DNA of 57,915 nucleotides from Hyphomicrobiales bacterium (GCA_017305835.1 JAFKJY010000064.1:1-57915), one strand, 5' to 3'; shown: positions 21,441-29,879, numbered from the stretch's first letter. Numbers and translations: made by a program. The notes: generated by a model from the sequence alone, not told the origin.

Positions 21441-22433
21441 TCAGGTCGGGATCGCCGACCCCGCGCCGGCGTCGCGCGCCCGGCCGAGCGCGAAGGTGGC
21501 GATCGCCGTGTCCTGCGCGCCGGTGCCGGTGAGGTCGCAGATGGTGATCTGGCTATCGTCCGTGCGCCCCGGCTTCGTCCCCGCGACGATCTCGCCCAGC
21601 TCCGGCGGTGTGCCGCGCGTCCAGACCCCGGCCGCGAGCGCGCTGCGCAGCTCGCCGAGCTTCTCGCACTGGCTGACGCGGTCGGCCACGTAGAGGTCGG
21701 CGGCCGCCAGCGCTGCCGGCTCGATCTCGTTCTTGCCGGCCTGGTCGGAGCCCATCGCGGTGATGTGGAGGCCCGGATGCAGCCAGTCCGCCTTCAGCAC
21801 CGGCTCCTCGGCCGGGGTGGTGGTGACGACGAGCTGGCTCGCGGCGACGAGGCGGGCGGGGTCGGGCTCGGCGCGCGCGGGAATGCCGAGCGCGGCCGAG
21901 ATCTCGACCGCGCAGGCATGCGCCTTCGCCGGGTCGCGGCCCCAGACAAGCGCCTGCCCGAACGGCCGCACCAGATGCGCCGCCTGCAATTGCAGCCGCG
22001 CCTGCACGCCGGTGCCGATGACGCCGGCGGTCTCGACATTGGCCGGCGCAAGGTGCTTCGCCGCCACGGCTCCCGCCGCGGCCGTGCGCACGTCCGTCAG
22101 GTAGCCGTTGTCGAGCAGCAGCGCGAGCACCTGGCCGGTGCGGGCCGAGAACAGGATCATCAGCCCGTTGAGACTGGGCAGGCCGATCTTCGGATTGTCG
22201 AAGAAGCCGGGGCTGACCTTGATGGCGAACCCCTCGAAGCCGGGGATGTACGCGGTCTTCACGTCGACTTCGCCATTGGCATCGGGGATCGCCATCGACA
22301 GGATCGGCGGCATCACCACCCTGCCGGAGGCGAGCGCGGCGAAGGCCCGCTCCACCACCTCGATCGCCGCGAGGTCGAGATGCACGATCCGGCGCAGCTC
22401 GGCCTCGGTGAGGATGGTCACGTCATGCGGCAT
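21441..22433 (-). CDS. eutC: Ornithine cyclodeaminase-family protein EutC
   Basis: A 330-residue member of the ornithine cyclodeaminase/mu-crystallin family. The dinucleotide-binding glycine motif is GVIGTGVQARLQLQA, preceded by LTDVRTAAAGAVAAKHLA. The ATG at 22433 overlaps the end of eutB by 11 bases, so the two are translationally coupled. In ectoine gene clusters this family member is EutC, proposed to act with EutA and EutB in converting hydroxyectoine-derived intermediates. EutA is not encoded nearby, so the precise step is uncertain. Confidence 0.85.
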   Translation of the reverse strand: MPHDVTILTEAELRRIVHLDLAAIEVVERAFAALASGRVVMPPILSMAIPDANGEVDVKTAYIPGFEGFAIKVSPGFFDNPKIGLPSLNGLMILFSARTGQVLALLLDNGYLTDVRTAAAGAVAAKHLAPANVETAGVIGTGVQARLQLQAAHLVRPFGQALVWGRDPAKAHACAVEISAALGIPARAEPDPARLVAASQLVVTTTPAEEPVLKADWLHPGLHITAMGSDQAGKNEIEPAALAAADLYVADRVSQCEKLGELRSALAAGVWTRGTPPELGEIVAGTKPGRTDDSQITICDLTGTGAQDTAIATFALGRARDAGAGSAIPT

Positions 22434-23424
22434 AGGCGCGTCCCTTGAGCGTGATGTCTCCGAGGCGGACGTCGCGCCCGGCGACGATCTCGGCGAAGGC
22501 GGCCATGTCGACATTGCGGCCGGTGACGATCAGCGCCGCGGGGCCATCGTCAGGCCCGACCTTGCCGGAAAGTAGCGCCGCGGCCCCCACCGCCGCCGCG
22601 CCTTCGGTCACCAGACGGTCCTCGAAATAGAGCGCCTGCATGCCGAGGCGAATCTCGTCCTCGGTGAGGAGCACCGTGGCGTCGAGATTGTCGCGGCAGA
22701 GCGCTAATGTGTGGGCGTTGGCAAGCCCGATGCCGCCGCCGAGCGAATCGGCGAGGCTCGGCACCTCCTCCACCTCGACCGGGCGGCCGGCCTGCAGCGA
22801 GGCATGCATGGCCGCGCCGCGATCCATGGAAATGCCGATCACGCGGATGCCCGGCTTCAGCAGTTTCGCCGCGAAGGCGATGCCGGCCGCCAGCCCGCCG
22901 CCCGACAGCGGCACGAGGATGGTGGCGATGTCGGGCCGCGCCTCGACGAGCTCGAAGGCGATGGTGCCCTGCCCGGCGATCACGTCGGGGTGGTCGAAGG
23001 GCGGGATCTCGGCGAAGCCCTCGTCGCGCGCGAGCCGGCTCGCCTCGACCTGCGCCTCGTCCTGGCTGCGGCCGACGATGCGCACCTCGGCGCCGAGCGC
23101 GCTTATCCCGTCCACCTTGGCCTGCGGCACCAGCGCGGACATGCAGACGATAGCGCGCAGACCCCGTTGCCTCGCCGCATAGGCGACGGCGCGGCCGTGG
23201 TTCCCGGTGGAGCAGCAGACGACGCCGTGGGTCTCCGCCGGCAGGCGCGAGATCGCGTTCAACGCGCCGCGCAGCTTGAACGCGCCGGTCGCCTGCATCG
23301 ATTCCAGCTTGAGCAGCACCTCCCGTCCCGTCCGCTCCGACAGGAACGGGGAGGGGACCAGCGGCATTCGGTCGGCCACGCCGGCGATGCGGCCCCGCGC
23401 GGCGAGGATGTCGGCGAGGATCAT
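22423..23424 (-). CDS. eutB: Threonine dehydratase-like PLP enzyme EutB
   Basis: A 333-residue fold-type II PLP enzyme. The cofactor lysine is K50 in GAFKLRGALNA, the substrate loop is CSTGNHGRAVAYAA, and the phosphate-binding glycine loop is PLSGGGLAAG at 172-181. It lacks the C-terminal ACT regulatory domain of biosynthetic threonine deaminase, as expected for EutB. It sits between eutC (11-base overlap) and ehuA (43-base gap). The inferred role is deamination of a hydroxylated diaminobutyrate intermediate from hydroxyectoine. Confidence 0.87.
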   Translation of the reverse strand: MILADILAARGRIAGVADRMPLVPSPFLSERTGREVLLKLESMQATGAFKLRGALNAISRLPAETHGVVCCSTGNHGRAVAYAARQRGLRAIVCMSALVPQAKVDGISALGAEVRIVGRSQDEAQVEASRLARDEGFAEIPPFDHPDVIAGQGTIAFELVEARPDIATILVPLSGGGLAAGIAFAAKLLKPGIRVIGISMDRGAAMHASLQAGRPVEVEEVPSLADSLGGGIGLANAHTLALCRDNLDATVLLTEDEIRLGMQALYFEDRLVTEGAAAVGAAALLSGKVGPDDGPAALIVTGRNVDMAAFAEIVAGRDVRLGDITLKGRAYAA

Positions 23425-23427
23425 GCG

Positions 23428-23450
23428 ACCCTCCCCGCATGGGAGAGGGT
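23428..23450. repeat. Small hairpin repeat between eutB and ehuA
   Basis: ACCCTCCCC and GGGAGAGGGT pair around a GCAT loop with one unpaired base. It resembles the GC-rich hairpin repeats elsewhere in the window. In the ehu-eut transcript it could stabilise the upstream ehu part relative to the downstream genes; that is speculation. Confidence 0.4.
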
Positions 23451-23467
23451 AAGGGCGCCGCGCATGC

Positions 23468-24256
23468 CTATCCCGCCTCCAGCACCGCGCTGAGGAACTG
23501 CTTCGTGCGCTCCTGCCGCGGGCTGCCGAACAGCTCGTCCGGCGTGCCCTGCTCGCAGATGCGGCCGCCGTAGAAGAAGCAGACGCGATCGGAGAACTCG
23601 CGCGCGAACCCCATCTGGTGCGTCACCATCAGCATGGTCAAATTGTGCTCGGTGCCGAGCCGGCGGATCACGTTGAGCACCTCGCCGACCAGCTCCGGGT
23701 CGAGCGCCGAGGTCACCTCGTCGAACAGCATCACCTTGGGCCGCATGGCGAGCGCGCGGGCGATCGCCACGCGCTGCTGCTGGCCGCCGGAGAGCTGGCT
23801 GGGGAAATGGCCCTTCTTGTCGCCGAGGCCCACCATGTCGAGCAACTCGGCCGCGCGCGCCTCGGCCTCCTTCCTCGGCAGGTCGAGCACGTTGACCGGA
23901 GCCTCAATGCAGTTCTTCAGCGCCGACATGTGCGGGAACAGGTTGAAGTGCTGGAACACCATGCCGATCTTGCCGCGCACGCGGCGCAGGTGGCGCTCGT
24001 CGGCCGGCACCAGCCCACCGCCCTTCTGCATGTGCGTCAGCGGCTCGCCGTCGACATGGATGACGCCGTCGTTGATGCGCTCCAGCGTCATCAGCATCCT
24101 GAGCACGGTGGTCTTGCCCGAGCCGGACGGGCCGATGATCGACACCTTCTCGTTGGGTGCGATCTCGAGGTCGAGCGCATCGAGCACGGTCAGCGCGCCG
24201 TAGCGCTTGGTGACCTTCTCGAACCGTACCATCGGCCCGTTCGCCTTGTCGCTCAT
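23468..24256 (-). CDS. ehuA: Ectoine/hydroxyectoine ABC transporter ATPase EhuA
   Basis: A 262-residue polar-amino-acid-type ATPase. It has Walker A GPSGSGKTT, signature LSGGQQQRVAIARALAM, Walker B VMLFDEVTSALDPELVG and switch MVTHQMGFAREF. The start lies four bases after ehuD. It energises the EhuC/EhuD channel at the inner membrane. The assignment to ectoine rests on the neighbouring doeA and eutBC genes as well as the EhuA-like length. Confidence 0.9.
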   Translation of the reverse strand: MSDKANGPMVRFEKVTKRYGALTVLDALDLEIAPNEKVSIIGPSGSGKTTVLRMLMTLERINDGVIHVDGEPLTHMQKGGGLVPADERHLRRVRGKIGMVFQHFNLFPHMSALKNCIEAPVNVLDLPRKEAEARAAELLDMVGLGDKKGHFPSQLSGGQQQRVAIARALAMRPKVMLFDEVTSALDPELVGEVLNVIRRLGTEHNLTMLMVTHQMGFAREFSDRVCFFYGGRICEQGTPDELFGSPRQERTKQFLSAVLEAG

Positions 24257-24260
24257 GCCT

Positions 24261-24935
24261 TCATCTCCCGGGATTGCGCAGGCTGCGGTCGAGAAGCGAT
24301 TCCAGCCGGCGGATCAGCCACGCCGCCGCCAGGCTCATGATCAGGAAGAACACGCCGACCAGCGTGATCGGCTCGATGTAGCGGAAGTTCTCCGAGCCGA
24401 GGATCTTGGCCGTCTGCATCAGCTCCAGCACGGCGATGGCCGACAGCAGCGGCGTCTCCTTGAACAGCGCGACGAAATAGTTGCCGAGCGCCGGCACGAC
24501 CGGCGGGATCGCCTGCGGGATGATCACGTCGCGGAACGTGACGTAGGGGCTGAGGTTGAGCGCGGTGGAAGCCTCCCACTGGCCCTTGGGGATGTTCTCC
24601 AGCCCGGCGCGGTAGACCTCCGAGCAATAGGTCGCGTAGTGCACGCCGATCGCCAGCACGCCCGCCGCGAAGGCCGGCAGGACGATGCCGAACTCCGGGA
24701 AGACGAAGAAGATGAAGAAGATCTGGATCAGGATCGGGGTGGAGCGGATGAATTCGACGAAGGCGGCCGTCGGCACCGACACCCAGCGGTTCTGCGACAT
24801 CCTGAGGATGGCCAGCGCCAGCCCGAGCGTCGCGGCGATGACGAAGCCGAGGATCGTCGCCTCGATCGTCACGATCGAGGCCCTGAGCAGCGCCGGCAGG
24901 ATCTCCAGCGTGTAGCCCCAGTCCCAGAACTTCAT
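24261..24935 (-). CDS. ehuD: Ectoine/hydroxyectoine ABC transporter permease EhuD
   Basis: A 224-residue HisM-type permease. It has about five hydrophobic helices, the N-terminal RASIVTIEATILGFVIA, and the loop FVEFIRSTPILIQIFFIFFV followed by the EAA-type segment EASTALNLSPYVTFRDVIIPQA. The ATG at 24935 overlaps the ehuC stop by four bases, which decides the start. It forms a heterodimer with EhuC. Confidence 0.9.
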   Translation of the reverse strand: MKFWDWGYTLEILPALLRASIVTIEATILGFVIAATLGLALAILRMSQNRWVSVPTAAFVEFIRSTPILIQIFFIFFVFPEFGIVLPAFAAGVLAIGVHYATYCSEVYRAGLENIPKGQWEASTALNLSPYVTFRDVIIPQAIPPVVPALGNYFVALFKETPLLSAIAVLELMQTAKILGSENFRYIEPITLVGVFFLIMSLAAAWLIRRLESLLDRSLRNPGR

Positions 24936-25657
24936 TGCCGCCCCCGCGCCAGCCCGCGCGCCGCCCAGTTCTCCAGCGCCCGCATGCCGGCCGTGATGAC
25001 GGTCGAGATGGCGAGGTAGAAGACCAGCACGATGGTGAAGATCTGCAGCGTCTTGAAGGTGATCTGGTTCATCTGCTGCGCCTTGAAGGCGAGGTCGGTG
25101 ATGGTGATCAGCGATACCAGCGCGGTGGCCTTGAGCAGTTCGATGAACAGGTTGCCCCAGGGCGGGATCATGGCGACCAGCGCCTGCGGCAGGATGATGC
25201 GCCTGAGCGCCAGCGTGCGCGGCATGTTGAGCGCCACGGTCGCCTCCCACTGGCCGCGCGGCACGGCCGAGACGGCGCCGCGCACGACCTCGGCCCCGTA
25301 GGCGCCGACGTTCAGCCCGAGCGCCAGGATCGCCACCGTCAGCGGCTCGAGCAGGATGCCGAAATGCGGCAGCACGAAGAACAGCCAGAAGAGCTGCACC
25401 AGCGCCGAGGTGCCGCGGAAGATCTCGATGTAGCCGACCGCCAGCCAGCGCACCGGGCGCGGCCCGTACATCTTGGCGAGCGCGGCCGGCACCGCCACCA
25501 GCACGGCCAGCACGCAGCCGCCTATGGTGATCTCGATGGTGACCAGCGCGCCCTGCAGCAGGCCGGGCAGGAACTCGCGGAAGCTGGCGAAGCTCGCGAC
25601 CGACAGGCCCGCCGCGAAGCAGACGATGGCGCAGACGGCGAGCGTGCGCAAAGCCAT
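24932..25657 (-). CDS. ehuC: Ectoine/hydroxyectoine ABC transporter permease EhuC
   Basis: A 241-residue HisQ/HisM-type permease. It has an N-terminal hydrophobic helix (ALRTLAVCAIVCFAAGLSVA), the motif YIEIFRGTSALVQLFWLFFV, and the EAA-type segment EATVALNMPRTLALRRIILPQA. It is 71 bases after ehuB and overlaps ehuD by four bases. It builds the inner-membrane pore with EhuD. Confidence 0.9.
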   Translation of the reverse strand: MALRTLAVCAIVCFAAGLSVASFASFREFLPGLLQGALVTIEITIGGCVLAVLVAVPAALAKMYGPRPVRWLAVGYIEIFRGTSALVQLFWLFFVLPHFGILLEPLTVAILALGLNVGAYGAEVVRGAVSAVPRGQWEATVALNMPRTLALRRIILPQALVAMIPPWGNLFIELLKATALVSLITITDLAFKAQQMNQITFKTLQIFTIVLVFYLAISTVITAGMRALENWAARGLARGRQ

Positions 25658-25728
25658 TGCGGTTCCCCTGCCGATACGGCGGACGGGCCGCTTTCCGGCC
25701 CGCCCGCCCGCGTCGTCCTACGGTGCCG

Positions 25729-26589
25729 TCACTTGCCCGCGCACAGATCCGCGGTGGTCTTGTTCGGCAGGTAACCTTCGCCGAAGCCGAAGGGCGTGAC
25801 CAGCGCGATGTGCTCGGGCGAGCCGACGAACGCCTTCAGCGTCTTGTCGAACTCCTCGTAGAGCGACTTGTCGGCGTCGTCCTTGCGGAAGGCGAAGCCG
25901 CCATGGCCCTTGACCGACTTGCCGGCCACCTCGCCGAAGGGCGGGGTGGATTCGACGCCCTCGTTGCCCTTGGCCATGTCGGCGATCGACAGCGCCGTCA
26001 GCGCTGCGGCGTCGGCGCGGCCCGACTTCACCGCCGAGACGAGGCTCGCCTGGTCGGGCAGCGTCAGCACCTGGTCGTCCGGCACGCCGGCCTCCTTGGC
26101 GTAGCCGCCCTCGACGGCACCTGCCATCACCGCCAGCTTCAGATCCTTGTTGCCGGCGATCGAGGCGTAGTCCTTGACCCCCTTGGGGTTGCCCTTGGCG
26201 ACCAGCATCGCCTGGCCGATGCCGTAGGACGGCTCGGAGAACTGCACCTGCTCGCAGCGCTTGGGCGTGATGAACATGCCGGCGGCGATGACGTCGAAGC
26301 GGCCGGCCATCAGGCCGGGGATGAGCGCGCCGAACTCGGTCAGCACGCCGTCGACCTCCTTGATGCCCATCTTGCCGAGCACGGCCTTGGCCACCTCCGG
26401 CGCCTCGCCGGTCAGCTTGCCGTCGGGCGTGGCGTAGCCATAGGGCGCCTCGTTGGCGAAGCCGACGCGGATGAAGCCCTTCGCCTTGGCGTCGGACAGC
26501 GTGTCGGCGAAGGCCGCGCCGCCCAGCATCCCGAACGAGAGGGCGGCCACGCCGCAGGCAAGAACTGCTTTCAGGAATGCGCGTCTCAT
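25729..26589 (-). CDS. ehuB: Ectoine/hydroxyectoine-binding protein EhuB
   Basis: A 286-residue periplasmic solute-binding protein. Residues 1-28 are a signal peptide (RRAFLKAVLACGV...AFA). The mature part begins DTLSDAKAKGFIRVGFANEAPYGY, and GRFDVIAAGMFITPKRCEQVQFSEP is the hallmark segment. EhuB binds ectoines through an aromatic cage; the aromatic residues are present but cannot be assigned one by one here. The ATG at 26589 follows GGGGAAAG. It is the first gene of the minus-strand operon, downstream of the TTGTGCACATC site. Confidence 0.9.
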   Translation of the reverse strand: MRRAFLKAVLACGVAALSFGMLGGAAFADTLSDAKAKGFIRVGFANEAPYGYATPDGKLTGEAPEVAKAVLGKMGIKEVDGVLTEFGALIPGLMAGRFDVIAAGMFITPKRCEQVQFSEPSYGIGQAMLVAKGNPKGVKDYASIAGNKDLKLAVMAGAVEGGYAKEAGVPDDQVLTLPDQASLVSAVKSGRADAAALTALSIADMAKGNEGVESTPPFGEVAGKSVKGHGGFAFRKDDADKSLYEEFDKTLKAFVGSPEHIALVTPFGFGEGYLPNKTTADLCAGK

Positions 26590-26639
26590 TGTCTTTCCCC
26601 TGCTTGGTGTTTCCGGCGTGACGGCGCCGTTTCCGCTAG

Positions 26640-26650
26640 TTGTGCACATC
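26640..26650. promoter_or_regulatory. Putative GntR operator half of divergent ehuB/doeA promoter (left)
   Basis: TTGTGCACATC lies 50 bases upstream of the ehuB start and contains the perfect palindrome TGTGCACA. A mirror copy with one base changed occurs at 26735-26745. The TTGTnnACA form resembles sites bound by FCD-type GntR proteins, and a GntR gene ends the divergent operon (29154). Confidence 0.5.
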
Positions 26651-26734
26651 ATCATGGCCTTAAATGAGCTGTCAACCCGATTCTTCATCAATACGCTGCG
26701 TCAATTGCGGCGGCCCTTGCGCATTTGCGGATTA

Positions 26735-26745
26735 GATGTACACAA
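26735..26745. promoter_or_regulatory. Putative GntR operator half of divergent ehuB/doeA promoter (right)
   Basis: GATGTACACAA is the reverse complement of TTGTGTACATC, differing from the left site by one base. It lies 45 bases before the doeA start at 26791. The mirrored spacing, 50 and 45 bases from the two start codons, suggests coordinated control of both operons. Confidence 0.5.
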
Positions 26746-26790
26746 GAAGGCGAGAGGCTCGCCATGGACGACGCGGGCCGGGGAGGAAAC

Positions 26791-27975
26791 ATGCCGGCCG
26801 CCGACCTGCCTTTCAGCCGCGCCGAATACGCTCGCCGGCTCGCGCTGGTGCGCACCGCGATGGCCGAGCGCGGCATCGGTGCCCTGTTCGTCGAGGACCC
26901 GTCCAACATGGCCTGGCTGACCGGCTATGACGGCTGGTCCTTCTACGTGCACCAGGGCGTCATCGTGCTGCACGACGCCGACCCGATCTGGTGGGGCCGC
27001 CGGCAGGACGCCAACGGAGCCTGGCGCACCGTCTGGATGGCAAGCGACCGGGTGGCGGGCTACGACGACCGCTACATCCAGTCGCCGGTGCGCCACGCCA
27101 TGCAGGACCTCGCCGCCATCCTGCGCGACCTCGGCCACGGCGCGGGCCGCATCGGGCTGGAGCTGGAGAACTATTATTTCTCGGCCAAGGCCTATCTCGT
27201 GCTGCGCCAGGAACTGCCCGACGCCGAGCTGGTCGACGCCACCGCGCTGGTCAACTGGCAGCGCGGCGTCAAGTCGGCCGAGGAGATCGCCTTCATGCGC
27301 AAGGCGGCGCGCATCTCCGAGAAGATCGTCGACGGCATCGTCGCGCGCGTCGAGCCGGGACTCAGGAAGAACGAGCTGGTCGGCGAGATTCTCCGCGACG
27401 CCGCCCGCGGCGCGGAGGATGCCTGGGGCGACTATGCCGCGATCGTGCCGCTGCTGCCGTCCGGCGCCGATGCGGCGGCGCCGCATTTGACCTGGGACGG
27501 GCGGCCGTTCGAGAAGGGGCAGGCGACCTTCTTCGAGATCGCCGGCTGCTACCGCCGCTACCACGCCCCGTTTTGCCGCACCGTCTTCCTCGGCAAGCCG
27601 CCGCAGGACCTGCTCGACGCCGAGAAGGCGCTGGTCGAGGGGCTGGAGGCCGGCCTCGACGCCGCGCGCGCGGGAAACCGCGCCGGCCAGGTGGCTGACG
27701 CGCTGTTCTCGTCGCTGGAGAAGGCCGGCATCCGCAAGGAGGGCCGCTGCGGCTACGCGATCGGCATGTCCTATCCACCGGATTGGGGCGAGCGGACCGT
27801 TTCGCTGCGCCGCGACGACGAGACCGAGCTGCGCCCCGGCATGGCCTTCCATTTCATGCCCGGCCTGTGGATGGCCGACTGGGGGCTGGAGATCACCGAG
27901 CCGATCCTGATCCGCGAGTCCGGCCCGGCCGAGTGCCTCTGCGACCGCCCGCGCCGGCTGATCGTGAAGGACTAG
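26791..27975 (+). CDS. doeA: Ectoine hydrolase DoeA (EutD)
   Basis: A 394-residue M24-fold cytoplasmic enzyme that opens the ectoine ring to N-acetyl-L-2,4-diaminobutyrate. The creatinase N-domain carries MAWLTGYDGWSFYVHQG (about 40-56). The catalytic domain has FFEIAGCYRRYHAPFCRT, where E249 corresponds to the glutamate reported as forming the covalent intermediate in Ruegeria EutD, and the usual metal-binding aspartates are absent. C-terminal blocks are GRCGYAIGMSYPPDW and GMAFHFMPGLWM. The start at 26791 is preferred over ATG 26764 because GGGGAGG lies just before it. It heads the plus-strand operon. Confidence 0.88.
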   Translation: MPAADLPFSRAEYARRLALVRTAMAERGIGALFVEDPSNMAWLTGYDGWSFYVHQGVIVLHDADPIWWGRRQDANGAWRTVWMASDRVAGYDDRYIQSPVRHAMQDLAAILRDLGHGAGRIGLELENYYFSAKAYLVLRQELPDAELVDATALVNWQRGVKSAEEIAFMRKAARISEKIVDGIVARVEPGLRKNELVGEILRDAARGAEDAWGDYAAIVPLLPSGADAAAPHLTWDGRPFEKGQATFFEIAGCYRRYHAPFCRTVFLGKPPQDLLDAEKALVEGLEAGLDAARAGNRAGQVADALFSSLEKAGIRKEGRCGYAIGMSYPPDWGERTVSLRRDDETELRPGMAFHFMPGLWMADWGLEITEPILIRESGPAECLCDRPRRLIVKD

Positions 27976-27996
27976 CGTTGTGACGTCGGCCCGCAC

Positions 27997-29157
27997 ATGA
28001 CCAGCCTCGCCCGCACGCGCGAGATTCTCGGCGACCTGATCGCGTTCCCGACCGTCTCGTCGGCGAGCAATCTCGACCTGATCGCCTATGCGGCAGACCT
28101 TCTCGGCGACGCCGGCGCATCGGTCTCGGTCAACCGCGACGGGACCGGCGCCAAGGCCAACCTCTTCGCTACGCTCGGCCCGGCCGGCGACGGCGGCATC
28201 GTCCTGTCCGGCCATACCGACGTTGTGCCGGTCGAGGGGCAGGACTGGACGTCGGACCCGTTCCGCATGATCGAGCGCGACGGCCGGCTCTACGGCCGCG
28301 GTGCCTGCGACATGAAGGGTTTCATCGCCGCCTGCCTTGCCATGGCGCCGCGCTACGCCGCGCTCGATCTGAAGCGGCCGCTGCATTTCGCCTTCACCTA
28401 TGACGAGGAGATCGGCTGCTTCGGCGCGCAGGCGCTCGTCGGCGAGATCGCGCGGGCCGGCATCCGCCCGGCGGTCGCCCTCGTTGGCGAGCCTACCGGC
28501 ATGCGCGTCATCGAAGGCCACAAGGGCTGCTACGAATACACGACCGAGTTCACCGGGTTGGAGGGCCACGGCTCGCAGCCCGACCGCGGCGTCAACGCCG
28601 TCGAATACGCCGCGCGCTACATCAACCGCCTGCTCGACCTCGGCGAGGCGCTGAAGCCGCGCGCACCGGCCGGCAGCCGCTTCGACCCGCCCTGGTCGAC
28701 CCTGCAGGTCGGCTGCATTCACGGCGGCGCGGCGCGCAACATCATCGCCGGCCACTGTTCGGTCGAATGGGAGATGCGGCCCGTCCAGCAGTCCGACGCC
28801 GACTTCGTCCGCGACGGCATCGCCCGCCATGTCGACACCGTGCTGAGGCCCGCCATGCGCGCCGTCTCGCCGGACGCCGACATCGTCACCCTGACGGTCG
28901 GCGAGGTCGAGGGCCTGCAGGTCGTCCCCGAATCGGAGGCCCGCGCCATCGTCTGCGAGCTGACCGGGCAGAGCGGCGCCGACGTCGTGGCCTTCGGCAC
29001 CGAGGCCGGCCTGTTCCAGGCCGCCGGCATGTCGGCCGTCATCTGCGGGCCGGGCTCCATCTCGCAGGCGCACAAGCCCGACGAGTTCGTCGCACTTGAC
29101 CAGTTGGCCGCTTGCATGAACATGCTGGAGAAGCTGGGTGCGAAGCTGACGGCATGA
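27997..29157 (+). CDS. ArgE-type M20 deacetylase, candidate N-acetyl-diaminobutyrate deacetylase
   Basis: A 386-residue zinc-dependent amidohydrolase of the acetylornithine deacetylase (ArgE) family. Metal ligands are in order: H73 and D75 (SGHTDVV), D105 (GACDMKG), E137/E138 (YDEEIG), E165 (VGEP) and a C-terminal histidine (SQAHKPDEF). It starts 21 bases after doeA and overlaps the GntR gene by four bases. Standard ectoine clusters have an unrelated AstE/AspA-type DoeB/EutE at this step. Acetylornithine and acetyl-diaminobutyrate differ by one methylene, so this enzyme may do the DoeB job. The general arginine-pathway role is the alternative. Confidence 0.8.
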   Translation: MTSLARTREILGDLIAFPTVSSASNLDLIAYAADLLGDAGASVSVNRDGTGAKANLFATLGPAGDGGIVLSGHTDVVPVEGQDWTSDPFRMIERDGRLYGRGACDMKGFIAACLAMAPRYAALDLKRPLHFAFTYDEEIGCFGAQALVGEIARAGIRPAVALVGEPTGMRVIEGHKGCYEYTTEFTGLEGHGSQPDRGVNAVEYAARYINRLLDLGEALKPRAPAGSRFDPPWSTLQVGCIHGGAARNIIAGHCSVEWEMRPVQQSDADFVRDGIARHVDTVLRPAMRAVSPDADIVTLTVGEVEGLQVVPESEARAIVCELTGQSGADVVAFGTEAGLFQAAGMSAVICGPGSISQAHKPDEFVALDQLAACMNMLEKLGAKLTA

Positions 29158-29879
29158 GCCTTCACGAAGCCGATATCCATTCGGGCGCGGGCGAGCGGCC
29201 CGCCGCCGGGGAAGAAGGCGCGCGCGGCCGCTTCGACCGCATCTACCACGTGCTGCGCACCCGCATCTGCCTGCTCGACTATCCGCCCGGCAGCCGCCTG
29301 CGCGAGGAGGACCTGGCCGACGAGTTCGGCATCAGCCGCACCCCCATCCGCCGCGTGCTCGTGCGGCTGGAGACCGAGGGCCTGCTGCGCTCGGTCCACG
29401 GCGTCGGCACCATCGTCACCGATATCGACGTGGAGGAACTGGCGCAGGTCTATCAGCTCCGCGTCGAGCTGGCGGAGCTGATCGGCAAGCTGTCGCCGAT
29501 CGCCCCGGACGCCTCCAAGATCGCGGCCTTCCGCGGCATGCTCGCCCGCTGCGACGGCCTGCTGGAGCAGCCCGACCCGCGCGAATTCGCCCGCATCAAC
29601 ATGGATTTCTTCCACCTGCTCAACTCGCTGACCGGCAACGAGCCGCTGCGCGAGATCGCCGAGCGGCTCTATTACCAGACCACCCGCATCTGGCTGAAGA
29701 CCGCCTCGCGGCTCAGCCAGTACGAGGAGGTGCTGCAGAACGAGATCACGATCTTCCATCGCGAAGTGGCCGACATCGTCTCGGCCGTCGAGGTGGGCGA
29801 CCTCGAGGCGGTCGGCCACATCCGCCGCTCGCACATCTCGATGAGCTTCCTGCGCTTGCGCAACGAATCGCGGAGCTAG
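29154..29879 (+). CDS. GntR-family regulator (FCD type)
   Basis: A 241-residue repressor-type protein. The winged helix is at about residues 30-95 (LREEDLADEFGISRTPIRRVLVRLETEGLLRS in outline) and an all-helical FCD effector domain at about 105-235. It is not of the MocR type with an aminotransferase domain, unlike EnuR of marine ectoine degraders. The ATGA overlap with the ArgE-like gene puts it in the doeA operon. It probably controls the divergent ehuB and doeA promoters through the TTGTGYACATC sites. Confidence 0.87.
   Translation: MSLHEADIHSGAGERPAAGEEGARGRFDRIYHVLRTRICLLDYPPGSRLREEDLADEFGISRTPIRRVLVRLETEGLLRSVHGVGTIVTDIDVEELAQVYQLRVELAELIGKLSPIAPDASKIAAFRGMLARCDGLLEQPDPREFARINMDFFHLLNSLTGNEPLREIAERLYYQTTRIWLKTASRLSQYEEVLQNEITIFHREVADIVSAVEVGDLEAVGHIRRSHISMSFLRLRNESRS

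Noticed and set aside
29154..29879. EnuR-type (MocR) ectoine regulator
   Set aside because: The protein is 241 residues with an FCD-like helical domain and has no aminotransferase domain, so it is a different GntR subgroup.
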